Below, in pieces: positions 24,889 through 33,059 of a stretch of DNA of 64,000 nt. The stretch spans positions 1 to 64,000 of the forward strand of contig NZ_AUBA01000001.1 of the NCBI RefSeq assembly GCF_000429005.1, written 5' to 3'. The notes beneath the pieces were generated by a model. That model was not told the DNA's origin, did not search any database, and saw only the letters and a program-made list of their open reading frames with translations. Every line of letters starts with the position of its first letter. Within the stretch, counting starts at the first letter, position 1. The position numbers and the translations under genes are program-made. The DNA is from Novosphingobium acidiphilum DSM 19966 (lineage in GTDB: Bacteria > Pseudomonadota > Alphaproteobacteria > Sphingomonadales > Sphingomonadaceae).

Positions 24889-24929
24889 AAAAAGGTGCGG
24901 CCCGGCACACTCTGTGGCGCACCGGGCCG
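24889..24929 (-). terminator. attenuator-like terminator in the ilvB leader
   Basis: On the minus strand CGGCCCGG pairs perfectly with CCGGGCCG around an inner CACA-GAG-TGTG mini-stem, followed four bases later by five T (24893-24889). It lies 93 bp after the miaA stop but only 76 bp before the ilvB start. It may terminate miaA, act as a conditional attenuator for ilvBNC, or both. No leader peptide rich in Ile, Val or Leu with a stop codon is evident upstream. Confidence 0.75.
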
Positions 24930-24994
24930 TCTCTCCCACTCGGGCACCCGAAACCCAGCCAATACGGGGATTTCGAGCAATTGACGGCCTGCTA

Positions 24995-25018
24995 CTTGAC
25001 ACAATCATTCATGTCAAG
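24995..25018. promoter_or_regulatory. dyad upstream of ilvB overlapping a -35 box
   Basis: CTTGACA-N10-TGTCAAG, perfect 7-bp arms. On the minus strand the first arm includes a perfect -35 hexamer TTGACA (25017-25012), with a weak -10 candidate TAGCAG 17 bp further. A regulator bound here would block or position RNA polymerase for the ilvBNC transcript. The site lies just after the miaA stop codon. Confidence 0.5.
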
Positions 25019-25021
25019 CGG

Positions 25022-25981
25022 CTAAATTTGAAATAATCCTGCTATATTGTCGTTGTCAATGTAATTTTCATTCGCAAGCCGCGGCCACGCGGCCGGCATC
25101 TGGTGCCGCAACCAGGTGTATTGCCGTTTGGCATAGTTGCGCGTGGCCTGTTGTCCGTCGGCGATCGCGGTGGGTGCGTCGCACGTGCCTGACAGGAACG
25201 CGGCCACTTCGCGCACACCGATCGCACGCATCACCGGCAGTTCGGGATCAAGCCGCCGCGCCAGCAACGCGCGCACTTCATCGTGCGCGCCGTGGTGCCA
25301 CATCGTGGCAAAGCGACGGTCGCAGCGGGCATAGAGCCAGTCGCGGTCGGGCATCAACACCACCGCGGACAGGTCGATGGCCCCGGCAATACCGCCTTCG
25401 CGCACGTCGTGCCAAAACGCCAGTGACCGGCCGGTGGAACGGATCACTTCGAGCGCACGCGCCACGCGGGCCGCGTCGGCGGGCGCAAGGCGGCTGGCGC
25501 GGTCGGGATCTTCGCGCGTCAGCGCCGCCCACGCCTCGGCCACGGGCATCGCGCGCACGGTGGCGCGAATCGCAGGATCGATCGGCGGGATCGGGGCGAT
25601 TCCGTCGAGCAGCGTGCGAAGATATAGCCCGGTGCCACCCACCAGGATCGGCAATGCACCCTGGGCATGCGCGGCGGCAATCTCGGCCCGCGCGGCATCG
25701 GCCCAGTCGGCGGCCGAGCAGGCCTGCGCCCCGTCCCACGCGCCGAACAGGCGGTGCGGCACGCCGCGCATGTCGGCATGTGTGGGGCGCGCGCTCAGCA
25801 CCGACAGATCGGCATAGACTTGCGCACTGTCGGCGTTGATCACGACGGCCTTGTCCACGCTCTGCGCCAGGCGCACGGCACAATCGCTCTTGCCGCTGGC
25901 GGTGGGCCCTGCGATGAGCGCGACAACCGGCTTCGGTCCATCACGATGCGTCAAACGATGTAAGGAAATTTCGGTGCTCAT
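25022..25981 (-). CDS. miaA: tRNA dimethylallyltransferase MiaA
   Basis: Transfers a dimethylallyl group to A37 of tRNAs reading U-starting codons. It is 319 aa from the ATG at 25981. A TTG at 25954 would give a shorter protein starting just before the conserved part. The P-loop is GPTASGKS, followed by VINADSAQVYADL (catalytic Asp), PHRLFGAWD and ILVGGTGLYLRTLLDG. The C-terminus has the usual NYAKRQYTWLRHQ. Its start region overlaps that of serB on the opposite strand by 8 bp, so the two promoters must lie inside each other's genes or be shared. It is followed by the ilvB leader. Confidence 0.93.
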   Translation of the reverse strand: MSTEISLHRLTHRDGPKPVVALIAGPTASGKSDCAVRLAQSVDKAVVINADSAQVYADLSVLSARPTHADMRGVPHRLFGAWDGAQACSAADWADAARAEIAAAHAQGALPILVGGTGLYLRTLLDGIAPIPPIDPAIRATVRAMPVAEAWAALTREDPDRASRLAPADAARVARALEVIRSTGRSLAFWHDVREGGIAGAIDLSAVVLMPDRDWLYARCDRRFATMWHHGAHDEVRALLARRLDPELPVMRAIGVREVAAFLSGTCDAPTAIADGQQATRNYAKRQYTWLRHQMPAAWPRLANENYIDNDNIAGLFQI

Positions 25982-26858
25982 TGCCCGCCTGATAGCAGAC
26001 CCTGAGACACTTGGAGACCGGCTTGCGGTCGCCATGGAAGAAATCGAGGAAACCGGTGCCGAAGTGCTGGGCGCGGGCATGCTCGAAACCAACCCCGACG
26101 TGCTCGAACTGGAAATCGAGGATGGTGATGCCGGCGCGGTGCGCCGCGTGCTCGATACGCACTTTGCCGATGCCGACATGCTGTTGGCCGAAGGCCCGAT
26201 CGCACTGCCGCGCCTGTTCGTGTCGGATATGGATTCGACCATGATCGGGCAGGAATGCATCGACGAACTGGCTGATTTTGCCGGATTGAAGGACCAGGTG
26301 GCCGCGATCACCGAGCGCGCGATGCAGGGCGAACTGGATTTTGCCGCAGCGCTTCACGCGCGCGTGGCGCTGCTGGCGGGCTTGTCCGAACAGGCGATTG
26401 CCGATTGTCTTGACCAGCGCATCAGGCCGATGGACGGCGCGGTAACACTGGTGCGCACGCTCAAGGCGCATGGCGCGCACACTGTGCTGGTTACAGGCGG
26501 GTTTCACCAGTTTGCCGACACGATTGCCGCCGCGTTGGGGTTTGACCGCGTGGTGGGCAACCGCCTGGCGGTGGACAACGGCCTGCTGACCGGTGCCGTG
26601 ACAGGCGATATCGTCGACAGTGCGGTCAAATGCGCGGTGCTGGTGGATGAAGCGGCCCGGCTGGGCGAGGGGACGGTCAGCCTGGCCACCGGCGATGGCG
26701 CCAACGACATCGCGATGATTCGCGCCGCCACCCACGGAATTGCATTTCGCGCCAAGGCCAAGGCGCGCGAGGCCGCCGACGGGCGCATCGATCATGGCGA
26801 TTTGACAGCGATTCTGGACCTTTACGGAATTTCGCGTGATGCCTGGGTCACACATTGA
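25974..26858 (+). CDS. serB: phosphoserine phosphatase
   Basis: Last step of serine synthesis, HAD-superfamily hydrolase, 294 aa from a GTG at 25974 preceded by AAGGAAATTTCG (strong SD). An N-terminal ACT-like region (1-75) precedes the HAD core. Motif I is SDMDSTMI with nucleophile Asp85 and acid Asp87, motif II is VTGGFHQF, motif III has the Lys in DSAVKCAVL and motif IV is TGDGANDIAMI. The start overlaps the divergently read miaA start. A dyad (26852-26878) covers the last codons and the spacer to coq4. Confidence 0.95.
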   Translation: MLIARLIADPETLGDRLAVAMEEIEETGAEVLGAGMLETNPDVLELEIEDGDAGAVRRVLDTHFADADMLLAEGPIALPRLFVSDMDSTMIGQECIDELADFAGLKDQVAAITERAMQGELDFAAALHARVALLAGLSEQAIADCLDQRIRPMDGAVTLVRTLKAHGAHTVLVTGGFHQFADTIAAALGFDRVVGNRLAVDNGLLTGAVTGDIVDSAVKCAVLVDEAARLGEGTVSLATGDGANDIAMIRAATHGIAFRAKAKAREAADGRIDHGDLTAILDLYGISRDAWVTH

Positions 26859-26878
26859 CGATATATTTACATCAATGT
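26852..26878. promoter_or_regulatory. dyad operator candidate upstream of coq4
   Basis: ACATTGA-N13-TCAATGT, perfect 7-bp arms in an AT-rich patch unusual for this genome. It begins inside the final codons of serB and ends 38 bp before the coq4 ATG. A -35-like TTGACG (26855-26860) lies within it. The geometry fits a homodimeric regulator (for example of the TetR type); no regulator gene is adjacent. Confidence 0.5.
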
Positions 26879-26916
26879 TAGTATTGGCTTCGGAACCCCA
26901 AGGAAGAAGTCCGGCC

Positions 26917-27750
26917 ATGAATGCGATCCCGTTTTCGGTCGAAGCCGACCTGCCGATCTATGATCACCGCCGCCCGGTGCTGCGCACGCGTCCGCGCAAG
27001 GCGTGGAAGCATTTCCGCGAACTGCTCAAGGACAAAGAGCGCACCGACGAGGTGTTCCGCATTTTCGAGGCGCTGCCATGGCGCGGCTTTACCGCAGCCG
27101 GCGTGAAATTCCTGTCGAGCGAACGCGGCCAGGCGCTGCGCGCGCGCGAACCCTATCTGCCGGCCATCCTGGATGACCATGCCGCGCTGCGTCGCATGCC
27201 GGCAGGATCGCTGGCGCACGCCTATTGCGATTTCATGGAACGCGAAGGGCTGAGCGCCGCCGGGCTGGTCGAGGAATTCGAAAAGTTCGCGCATGACAAA
27301 CCGCGCTTTCAGGACCAGTTCCTGTGGTATCTGAACCGCGGCCGCGACGTGCATGATCTGTTGCATGTGCTGACCGGCTATGGCCGCGATGGTCTGGGCG
27401 AGGCCTGCGTGCTGGCGTTTACCTATAGCCAGCAGCCCAGTCCCGCGCATCTGTTCATCGGTTATATGGCCGGGCTGAACATGAAAAAGACGGTCAAAAG
27501 CAGCGCACCGGTGCTGCGCGCGGTGCGCGAAGGCCAAAAGCTGGGCAAGGCGTGCCCGCGCCTGATCGAAACATCGATCACCGAACTGCTGCCATTGCCC
27601 ATCGACGAGGTGCGCCGCCGGCTGAACATTACCCCGCCGCGCCAGTATCACGAAGCGCACCGGGTGTGGCGCGCGATGGGGATTGATCCCTACGACATGC
27701 TTGGCAAAAACCCGCCGGTGCCGAACGTGGATATTGCGCAGGCCGCCTGA
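26917..27750 (+). CDS. Coq4 family ubiquinone biosynthesis protein
   Basis: 277 aa, homologous to eukaryotic COQ4. The diagnostic metal-binding motif HDxxH-x11-E is present as HDLLH (146-150) and Glu162. It sits within FLWYLNRGRDVHDLLHVLTG. COQ4 supports assembly of the ubiquinone complex and, in recent work, modification of the quinone ring at C1; the bacterial role is inferred from this. The start at 26917 follows AAGGAAGAAG, a good SD. The upstream dyad suggests it has its own regulated promoter. It ends 28 bp before the convergent purL stop, with a hairpin between. Confidence 0.88.
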   Translation: MNAIPFSVEADLPIYDHRRPVLRTRPRKAWKHFRELLKDKERTDEVFRIFEALPWRGFTAAGVKFLSSERGQALRAREPYLPAILDDHAALRRMPAGSLAHAYCDFMEREGLSAAGLVEEFEKFAHDKPRFQDQFLWYLNRGRDVHDLLHVLTGYGRDGLGEACVLAFTYSQQPSPAHLFIGYMAGLNMKKTVKSSAPVLRAVREGQKLGKACPRLIETSITELLPLPIDEVRRRLNITPPRQYHEAHRVWRAMGIDPYDMLGKNPPVPNVDIAQAA

Positions 27751-27757
27751 CGCTTGT

Positions 27758-27776
27758 CCTGCCCCTGGCGGGCAGG
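27758..27776. terminator. hairpin between convergent coq4 and purL
   Basis: CCTGCCC pairs perfectly with GGGCAGG across a 5-nt loop, placed exactly between the two stop codons. No T-run follows on either strand, so it is a weak or stabilising terminator at best. Confidence 0.45.
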
Positions 27777-27778
27777 GA

Positions 27779-29971
27779 TCAGCTATCCATCCAGTCGCGG
27801 AAAAACGCGTCGTGGCGGGCCTTCAGCGTGGCGATTGCCACGCTGAACCCGGTGCCTTCGATCGCGTTGCCGCCGGTCGTGCCGATGCGGCGTATCGCGA
27901 TACCCGCGGCTGACAGGTCGGCATCGGCCGGTGCGGTTACCAGATAGCGGCTCTGGTCTTCGCCAAACGCGCTGGACGCGTCGCTCAGGCCTGCGACGGT
28001 GCAGCCGATGCCGCCGGCCATGGCCATTTCCGCCAGCGCCACCAGCACGCCGCCATCGGCCACATCATGCACCGCGCTGACCCGGCCATCGGCAATCAGT
28101 TCGCGCACGAATTCGCCGTTGCGGCGTTCGACAGCAAGATCCACGGGCGGGGGGCTGCCCGCTTCGCGGCCCAGAATTTCGCGCAGATACAGCGATTGGC
28201 CCAAATGACCACCCTGTTCGGGCCCGCCAATCAGCCAGATCGTTTCGCCCGCGGCCTTGAACCGGATCGTGGCCATCGTTGCATGGTTCAGCATCAGGCC
28301 GACCCCGCCGATGGCAGGCGTGGGCAGGATCGCGCTGCCGCCACCGGTTGCCTTGGATTCGTTGTAAAGCGACACATTGCCCGACACGATCGGATAATCG
28401 AGCGCCCGGCAGGCATCGCCCATGCCGTTCAGCGCCTCGACGATCTGCGCCATGATTTCGGGGCGCTGCGGATTGGCAAAATTCAGGCAATTGGTAATCG
28501 CCAGCGGGGTTGCGCCCACCGCACAGATGTTGCGCCAGGTTTCGGCAACCGCCTGTTTGCCGCCTTCATACGGGTCGGCATAGCAATAGCGCGGGGTGCA
28601 GTCGGTGGTCATCGCCAGCGCCTTGTTGGTGCCATGAACTCGCACGACGGCGGCATCACCGCCCGATTTCTGCAAGGTGTCGGCGCCGACCTGGCTGTCG
28701 TACTGCTGCCAGATCCACGCTCTGCTGGCCAGATCGGGGCAGCCGATCAGCGCCACGAGGTCCGCGCCCAGATCGGTGCTGGCAGGCACTTCGCCCAACG
28801 CCGGCACAGCCGCCCAGGCCTTGTAATCGGTCAGCGACAGGTGCGGGCGATCGTACAGCGGCGCTTCGTCGGCCAGGGGATCGAGCGGAATGTCGCAGAC
28901 CACTTCGCCGTTCCATTCCAGCACCATGTGCCCGGTGTCGGTCACTTCGCCGATGACGGCAAAATCAAGTTCCCACTTGCGGAAGATCGCTTCGGCCATC
29001 GGCTCTTTGCCGGGCTTCAGCACCATGAGCATGCGCTCCTGGCTTTCCGACAGCATCATTTCGTACGGCGTCATGCCGGTTTCGCGGCAGGGCACCATGT
29101 TCATGTTCAGCCGGATGCCCGCGCCGCCCTTGCTGGCCATTTCGACCGAGCTTGAGGTCAGCCCGGCGGCGCCCATGTCCTGGATCGCGACGATGGCGTC
29201 GGTGGCCATCAGTTCGAGGCACGCCTCGATCAGCAGCTTTTCGGTAAAGGGGTCGCCCACTTGCACGGTGGGGCGCTTTTCGTCGCTCTTGTCGTCGAAA
29301 TCGGCGCTGGCCATGGTTGCCCCATGGATGCCGTCGCGCCCGGTCTTTGATCCGACATAGACGATCGAATTGCCAAGCCCGGTGGCGGCCGAATAGAAAA
29401 TCCTGTCGGTATCGGCCACACCCACGGTCATCGCGTTGACCAGGATATTGCCGTCATAGGCCCGGTGGAAATTGGTTTCACCGCCCACCGTCGGCACGCC
29501 GACGCAATTGCCATAGCCGCCGATACCCGCAACCACGCCCTGCACCAGGTGCTTCATCTTCGGGTGGTCGGGGCGGCCAAAGCGCAACGCGTTCATGTTG
29601 GCCACCGGGCGTGCGCCCATCGTGAACACATCGCGCAAGATGCCGCCAACCCCGGTTGCCGCACCCTGGTAGGGCTCGATGTAACTGGGGTGGTTGTGGC
29701 TTTCCATCTTGAAGATTGCGGCCTGGCCATCGCCGATATCGATCACGCCGGCGTTTTCACCCGGTCCGCAGATCACCCAGGGGGCTTGCGTGGGCAGCTT
29801 CTTGAGGTGCAGCCGGCTCGACTTGTACGAACAGTGTTCGGACCACATCACCGAAAAGATACCAAGCTCAACCAGATTGGGCTCGCGACCCAGCGCGTTG
29901 AGCACGCGGGCATATTCGTCTTCGGTAAAGCCGTGGGCGGCGACGGTTTCGGCGGTGATCTGTGCTGACAT
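27779..29971 (-). CDS. purL: phosphoribosylformylglycinamidine synthase subunit PurL
   Basis: Fourth step of purine synthesis, ATP-dependent amidination of FGAR. At 730 aa it is the small PurL that works with separate PurS and PurQ subunits, not seen in this window. Motifs include EHCSYKSSRLHLKKLPT (ATP site), MESHNHPSYIEPYQGAATGVGG, the GGETNFH segment and the C-terminal HDVADGGVLVALAEM repeat. The start at 29971 (MSAQITAETV) is the conserved one; upstream extension is unsupported. The 46 bp upstream separates it from a DUF2177-type gene read in the same direction. Confidence 0.97.
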   Translation of the reverse strand: MSAQITAETVAAHGFTEDEYARVLNALGREPNLVELGIFSVMWSEHCSYKSSRLHLKKLPTQAPWVICGPGENAGVIDIGDGQAAIFKMESHNHPSYIEPYQGAATGVGGILRDVFTMGARPVANMNALRFGRPDHPKMKHLVQGVVAGIGGYGNCVGVPTVGGETNFHRAYDGNILVNAMTVGVADTDRIFYSAATGLGNSIVYVGSKTGRDGIHGATMASADFDDKSDEKRPTVQVGDPFTEKLLIEACLELMATDAIVAIQDMGAAGLTSSSVEMASKGGAGIRLNMNMVPCRETGMTPYEMMLSESQERMLMVLKPGKEPMAEAIFRKWELDFAVIGEVTDTGHMVLEWNGEVVCDIPLDPLADEAPLYDRPHLSLTDYKAWAAVPALGEVPASTDLGADLVALIGCPDLASRAWIWQQYDSQVGADTLQKSGGDAAVVRVHGTNKALAMTTDCTPRYCYADPYEGGKQAVAETWRNICAVGATPLAITNCLNFANPQRPEIMAQIVEALNGMGDACRALDYPIVSGNVSLYNESKATGGGSAILPTPAIGGVGLMLNHATMATIRFKAAGETIWLIGGPEQGGHLGQSLYLREILGREAGSPPPVDLAVERRNGEFVRELIADGRVSAVHDVADGGVLVALAEMAMAGGIGCTVAGLSDASSAFGEDQSRYLVTAPADADLSAAGIAIRRIGTTGGNAIEGTGFSVAIATLKARHDAFFRDWMDS

Positions 29972-30017
29972 GGGCGAGCGCTCTAGAGCAAAGCGCGCCA
30001 AAGTTGCACCCGGTTTT

Positions 30018-30419
30018 TTACGCCCCGCCGAACCTGCGTGCCACAGCCGTTGCCACGCTGGCGGCAACCGCCGTGGCAAAACTGCCCCAGGTGATATCAA
30101 CCAGCGTCAGCCAGGTGGGCCAGCGGGCCAGCGTGGCCTGATTGGTCAGGTCATACGTCGCATAGCACAAGCCGCCCAGCAGCGCCGCGTTGAGCGCCGC
30201 TGTCCCCACGCCATCGGCCATCCCCGGACGCACCGCAAACCACACCATCCCGCAAAGATAGATCAGATAGAACACCGCAGCCGGGCCGCCGCGGAAATCG
30301 GCCGCGAGCAGATCGCCCAGCGCCGGGCGATAAACCCGCGATCCGGCAAACGACAGCCAGCAGGCATCCAGTGCGCCAAACGCCAGCGCGGCCACGCCAT
30401 ATGCGATCACCCATTTCAT
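30018..30419 (-). CDS. DUF2177-type inner membrane protein
   Basis: 133 aa with about four membrane helices (roughly 3-22, 44-62, 70-92 and 104-126). It resembles the DUF2177 family: it begins MKWVIAYGVAALAFGALDACWL and contains GGLCYATYDLTNQATLARWP. Function unknown. The start at 30419 has a strong SD (GGAGAAGCGACG). It lies upstream of purL on the same strand and diverges from xseB over about 80 bp. Confidence 0.8.
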   Translation of the reverse strand: MKWVIAYGVAALAFGALDACWLSFAGSRVYRPALGDLLAADFRGGPAAVFYLIYLCGMVWFAVRPGMADGVGTAALNAALLGGLCYATYDLTNQATLARWPTWLTLVDITWGSFATAVAASVATAVARRFGGA

Positions 30420-30498
30420 CGTCGCTTCTCCGCCTTGCGCAATTTGTGCGTGTGCATGGGCTTGACCGTGTCGGCACGGGGCGTCAATTGTCCCCTTG

Positions 30499-30747
30499 AT
30501 GAACAACCCCACCGATATTGCCGCGCTTTCGTTCGAAGATGCGCTCAAAGCCCTTGAAGACGTCGTCCGGCGACTGGAAAGCGGTGAGGCGCCTCTGGAT
30601 GAATCCATTGCGCTTTATGCCCGGGGTGATGCGCTGCGCGCACATTGCCAGGCGCGACTCGATGCAGCGCAGGCCCGGATCGAGGCCGTGGTGGCCGATC
30701 GCGACGGGCAGGCCGTGGCCACGCGGCCGTTCGACGAACAGAGCTGA
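30499..30747 (+). CDS. xseB: exodeoxyribonuclease VII small subunit
   Basis: 82 aa, the family length. The conserved core is LSFEDALKALEDVVRRLESGE followed by LDESIALYARGDALRAHCQARL, the helical hairpin by which several XseB copies bind one XseA catalytic subunit. The ATG at 30499 directly follows an in-frame TTG. ispA starts 5 bp after the stop, a pairing common in proteobacteria. No xseA in this window. Confidence 0.93.
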   Translation: MNNPTDIAALSFEDALKALEDVVRRLESGEAPLDESIALYARGDALRAHCQARLDAAQARIEAVVADRDGQAVATRPFDEQS

Positions 30748-30752
30748 TCGCC

Positions 30753-31661
30753 ATGGCACTGGACGATCGCTCTGCCACGCTGCTGCACGATGCGCTGGCG
30801 CGGATCGCACAGGAAGTGGACGCCTGTTTCGATACGGTTCTGCCGGTGCCGGGCGATCCGCGCGACCGCCTGATCGAGGCGATGCGCTATGCCGCCATCG
30901 GCGGGGGCAAGCGGTTGCGCCCGCTGCTGGTGGCATCGGTTGCGGGCCTGTACGGGGTTGATCGCAATGTGGCGGTGCGCGTGGGCAGCGCGATCGAGGC
31001 GATCCATGTCTATTCGCTGATCCACGACGATCTGCCGTGCATGGACAACGATGCGCTGCGCCATGGCAAGCCGACGACGCACCTGGCGTTTGATGAAGCC
31101 ACCGCCGTGCTGGCGGGCGATTCGCTGCTGGCGCTTGCGTTCGAGATCCTGTCCGACCCCAATCTGATCGGCGATCCGTTTACCCGCATCGAACTGGTGC
31201 GCACTTTGGCACTGGCAAGCGGCGCGCAGGGCATGGCGGGCGGGCAGATGATGGACATCGTTGCCGAAACCACCGCGTTCGACCTGTCGACCGTGACCCG
31301 CCTGCAGCAGCTCAAAACCGGTGCGCTGCTTGGCGCGGCGGTGGAAATGGGCGCGATCCTGGGCAAGATTGCGCCCGAGGCGCGCACCCATCTGCGCGGG
31401 TATGCCCGCGATATCGGCCTGGCCTTCCAGATCGTCGATGATCTGCTCGATGCCGAAGGCGACGAGGCGGCGGCAGGCAAGGCGCTGCGCAAGGATGCCG
31501 ACGCGGGCAAGCAGACCTTTGTGTCGTTGCTGGGGGTCGAACGCGCGCGAGCGCAGGCGCACCACCTGACCGATCAGGCGATCCAGTACCTGGCCTCGCA
31601 CGGCGAAGAGGCCGACCTGTTGCGCGCCATCGCCCGGTTTATCGTCGAGCGCGACCGCTAG
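30753..31661 (+). CDS. ispA: farnesyl diphosphate synthase (polyprenyl synthetase)
   Basis: 302 aa. Makes C15 farnesyl diphosphate from IPP and DMAPP, feeding ubiquinone, undecaprenol and carotenoids. The first Asp-rich motif is HDDLPCMDND (Asp92, 93 and 98, the DDx4D form with the usual two-residue insert), the second is DDLLD (229-233). GGKRLRP binds IPP. The length-determining residues before the first motif (HVYSLIHDD) fit a short-chain product. It is coupled to xseB upstream (5 bp). dxs, which follows in many genomes, is replaced here by coaD. Confidence 0.93.
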   Translation: MALDDRSATLLHDALARIAQEVDACFDTVLPVPGDPRDRLIEAMRYAAIGGGKRLRPLLVASVAGLYGVDRNVAVRVGSAIEAIHVYSLIHDDLPCMDNDALRHGKPTTHLAFDEATAVLAGDSLLALAFEILSDPNLIGDPFTRIELVRTLALASGAQGMAGGQMMDIVAETTAFDLSTVTRLQQLKTGALLGAAVEMGAILGKIAPEARTHLRGYARDIGLAFQIVDDLLDAEGDEAAAGKALRKDADAGKQTFVSLLGVERARAQAHHLTDQAIQYLASHGEEADLLRAIARFIVERDR

Positions 31662-31708
31662 AAGCTTTTGCAGGCATCGCGCCGCCACAGCATTGGAGAG
31701 GATGTATC

Positions 31709-32230
31709 ATGACCGTCAACAGGGAACGGGTCGGGGTCTATCCGGGCACGTTCGATCCGATCACCCGGGGGCATCTCGATATCATCCGCCGGGGGGCCAA
31801 GCTGGTCGACCGGCTGATCATCGGCGTGACCACCAACATGTCGAAAAACCCGATGTTCACACCCGAAGAACGCATCGCGATGGTTCAGCGTGAAGTGCTG
31901 CAACAGGGCATCGCCAATGTCGAGGTGACCGGGTTCAACGCGCTGCTGATGAAATTTGCCGAACATCAAGGCGCCAGCGTGATTATCCGCGGCCTGCGCG
32001 CTGTGGCCGATTTCGAATACGAATATCAGATGGCCGGGATGAACCAGCAGCTGAACAACCGTATCGAGACGGTGTTCCTGATGGCCGATGTCAGCCTGCA
32101 GCCGATTGCTTCGAAACTGGTCAAGGAAATCGCGCTGTTTGGGGGCGATATCACCCATTTCGTGCCGCCGGCGGTGCGCGATGAAGTCGTTGCGCGGGTC
32201 GAGGCGCAGGGCCGGCTGGGCGATTATTGA
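31709..32230 (+). CDS. coaD: phosphopantetheine adenylyltransferase
   Basis: Fourth step of coenzyme A synthesis, joining AMP to 4'-phosphopantetheine. It is 173 aa, typical. The nucleotidyltransferase signature is YPGTFDPITRGHLDII with the TxGH-type RGH. The VIIRGLRAVADFEYEYQMAGMN segment is diagnostic for CoaD. The SD is GAGAGG. It follows ispA by 47 bp on the same strand. Confidence 0.96.
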   Translation: MTVNRERVGVYPGTFDPITRGHLDIIRRGAKLVDRLIIGVTTNMSKNPMFTPEERIAMVQREVLQQGIANVEVTGFNALLMKFAEHQGASVIIRGLRAVADFEYEYQMAGMNQQLNNRIETVFLMADVSLQPIASKLVKEIALFGGDITHFVPPAVRDEVVARVEAQGRLGDY

Positions 32231-32328
32231 CTCTGCCCGCAGGGCCAGGTTCGGGCAAATTTGTTCATTGCAGGCTCAGCCCGGCTCGCCTATCGGCAGG
32301 GGCACAGATTTCGACAGGATGGTTCTTG

Positions 32329-33036
32329 ATGCGCTTTCGCCTGCTTGCCTCTCTTGCGCTTGGCGCCGCGATCGTTGCTGCACCGGCCTTGGCCCAGCAA
32401 AAGGAAACCAAGACCGAGGTCAAGCCTTACAAGGTTGATCGCGTCGTCTCGTCCAGCAAGGTCGATTACTCCATCGATCTGGATGAACGCCATGATCCCG
32501 AAAACGTGCTGGTGCTGTATCTGTCAAACGGCGGACGCATCGCCATCCGGCTCAAGCCGCAGTGGGCCCCGCACCATGTCGAACGGATCAAGACCCTGAC
32601 CCGGCAGGGCTTTTACGACGGTCTGATCTTTCACCGGGTGATCGACGGGTTCATGGCCCAGACCGGTGATCCCACCGGCACGGGTTCAAGCGGGTCAAAG
32701 CTGCCCGATCTGGATGCCGAGTTCAACGATGTGCCGCATGGCCGCGGTACCGTGTCGATGGCGCGCACCGATGAACCCAATTCGGCCAACAGCCAGTTCT
32801 TCATCGTGTTCTATCCCAAATCGGCGCTCGACCGGAAATACACCAATTTCGGCCGGGTGATTTCGGGCATGGACGTGGTCGACCGCATCGTGCGCGGCGA
32901 ACCGCCGGCGCACCCGACGCGGATCATCCAGGCCTCGATCGGTGCAGACAACAAGCCGGCGCCCGCGATCCCGGTTGAAACAACCGCACCTGCCAAGATC
33001 ACGGCCGACATGCTCAACCGTTCGACGGCGCATTGA
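32329..33036 (+). CDS. periplasmic cyclophilin-type peptidylprolyl isomerase
   Basis: 235 aa with a signal peptide (about 1-22, cleavage near PALAQQ). The cyclophilin domain follows (about 60-200): GLIFHRVIDGFMAQTGDPTGTG carries the catalytic-type Arg and FHRV motif, then NSANSQFFIVF and FGRVISGMDVVDRI. It isomerises proline bonds in envelope proteins. The ATG at 32329 is preceded by AGGATGGTTCTTG. The C-terminal 30 residues are a Pro/Ala-rich tail. It is followed by queA after 23 bp. Confidence 0.9.
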   Translation: MRFRLLASLALGAAIVAAPALAQQKETKTEVKPYKVDRVVSSSKVDYSIDLDERHDPENVLVLYLSNGGRIAIRLKPQWAPHHVERIKTLTRQGFYDGLIFHRVIDGFMAQTGDPTGTGSSGSKLPDLDAEFNDVPHGRGTVSMARTDEPNSANSQFFIVFYPKSALDRKYTNFGRVISGMDVVDRIVRGEPPAHPTRIIQASIGADNKPAPAIPVETTAPAKITADMLNRSTAH

Positions 33037-33059
33037 TCGATCGCTGCCGGCGATAAGTC

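Noticed and set aside
24930..25021. Leader peptide for ilvB attenuation
   Set aside because: All three frames were read; the only short closed frame (MNDCVK) has a single branched-chain residue and the others stay open through the hairpin.
26852..26878. FNR-type site reading of the coq4 dyad
   Set aside because: FNR needs TTGAT-N4-ATCAA; here the arms are 13 bp apart, so another regulator is more likely.
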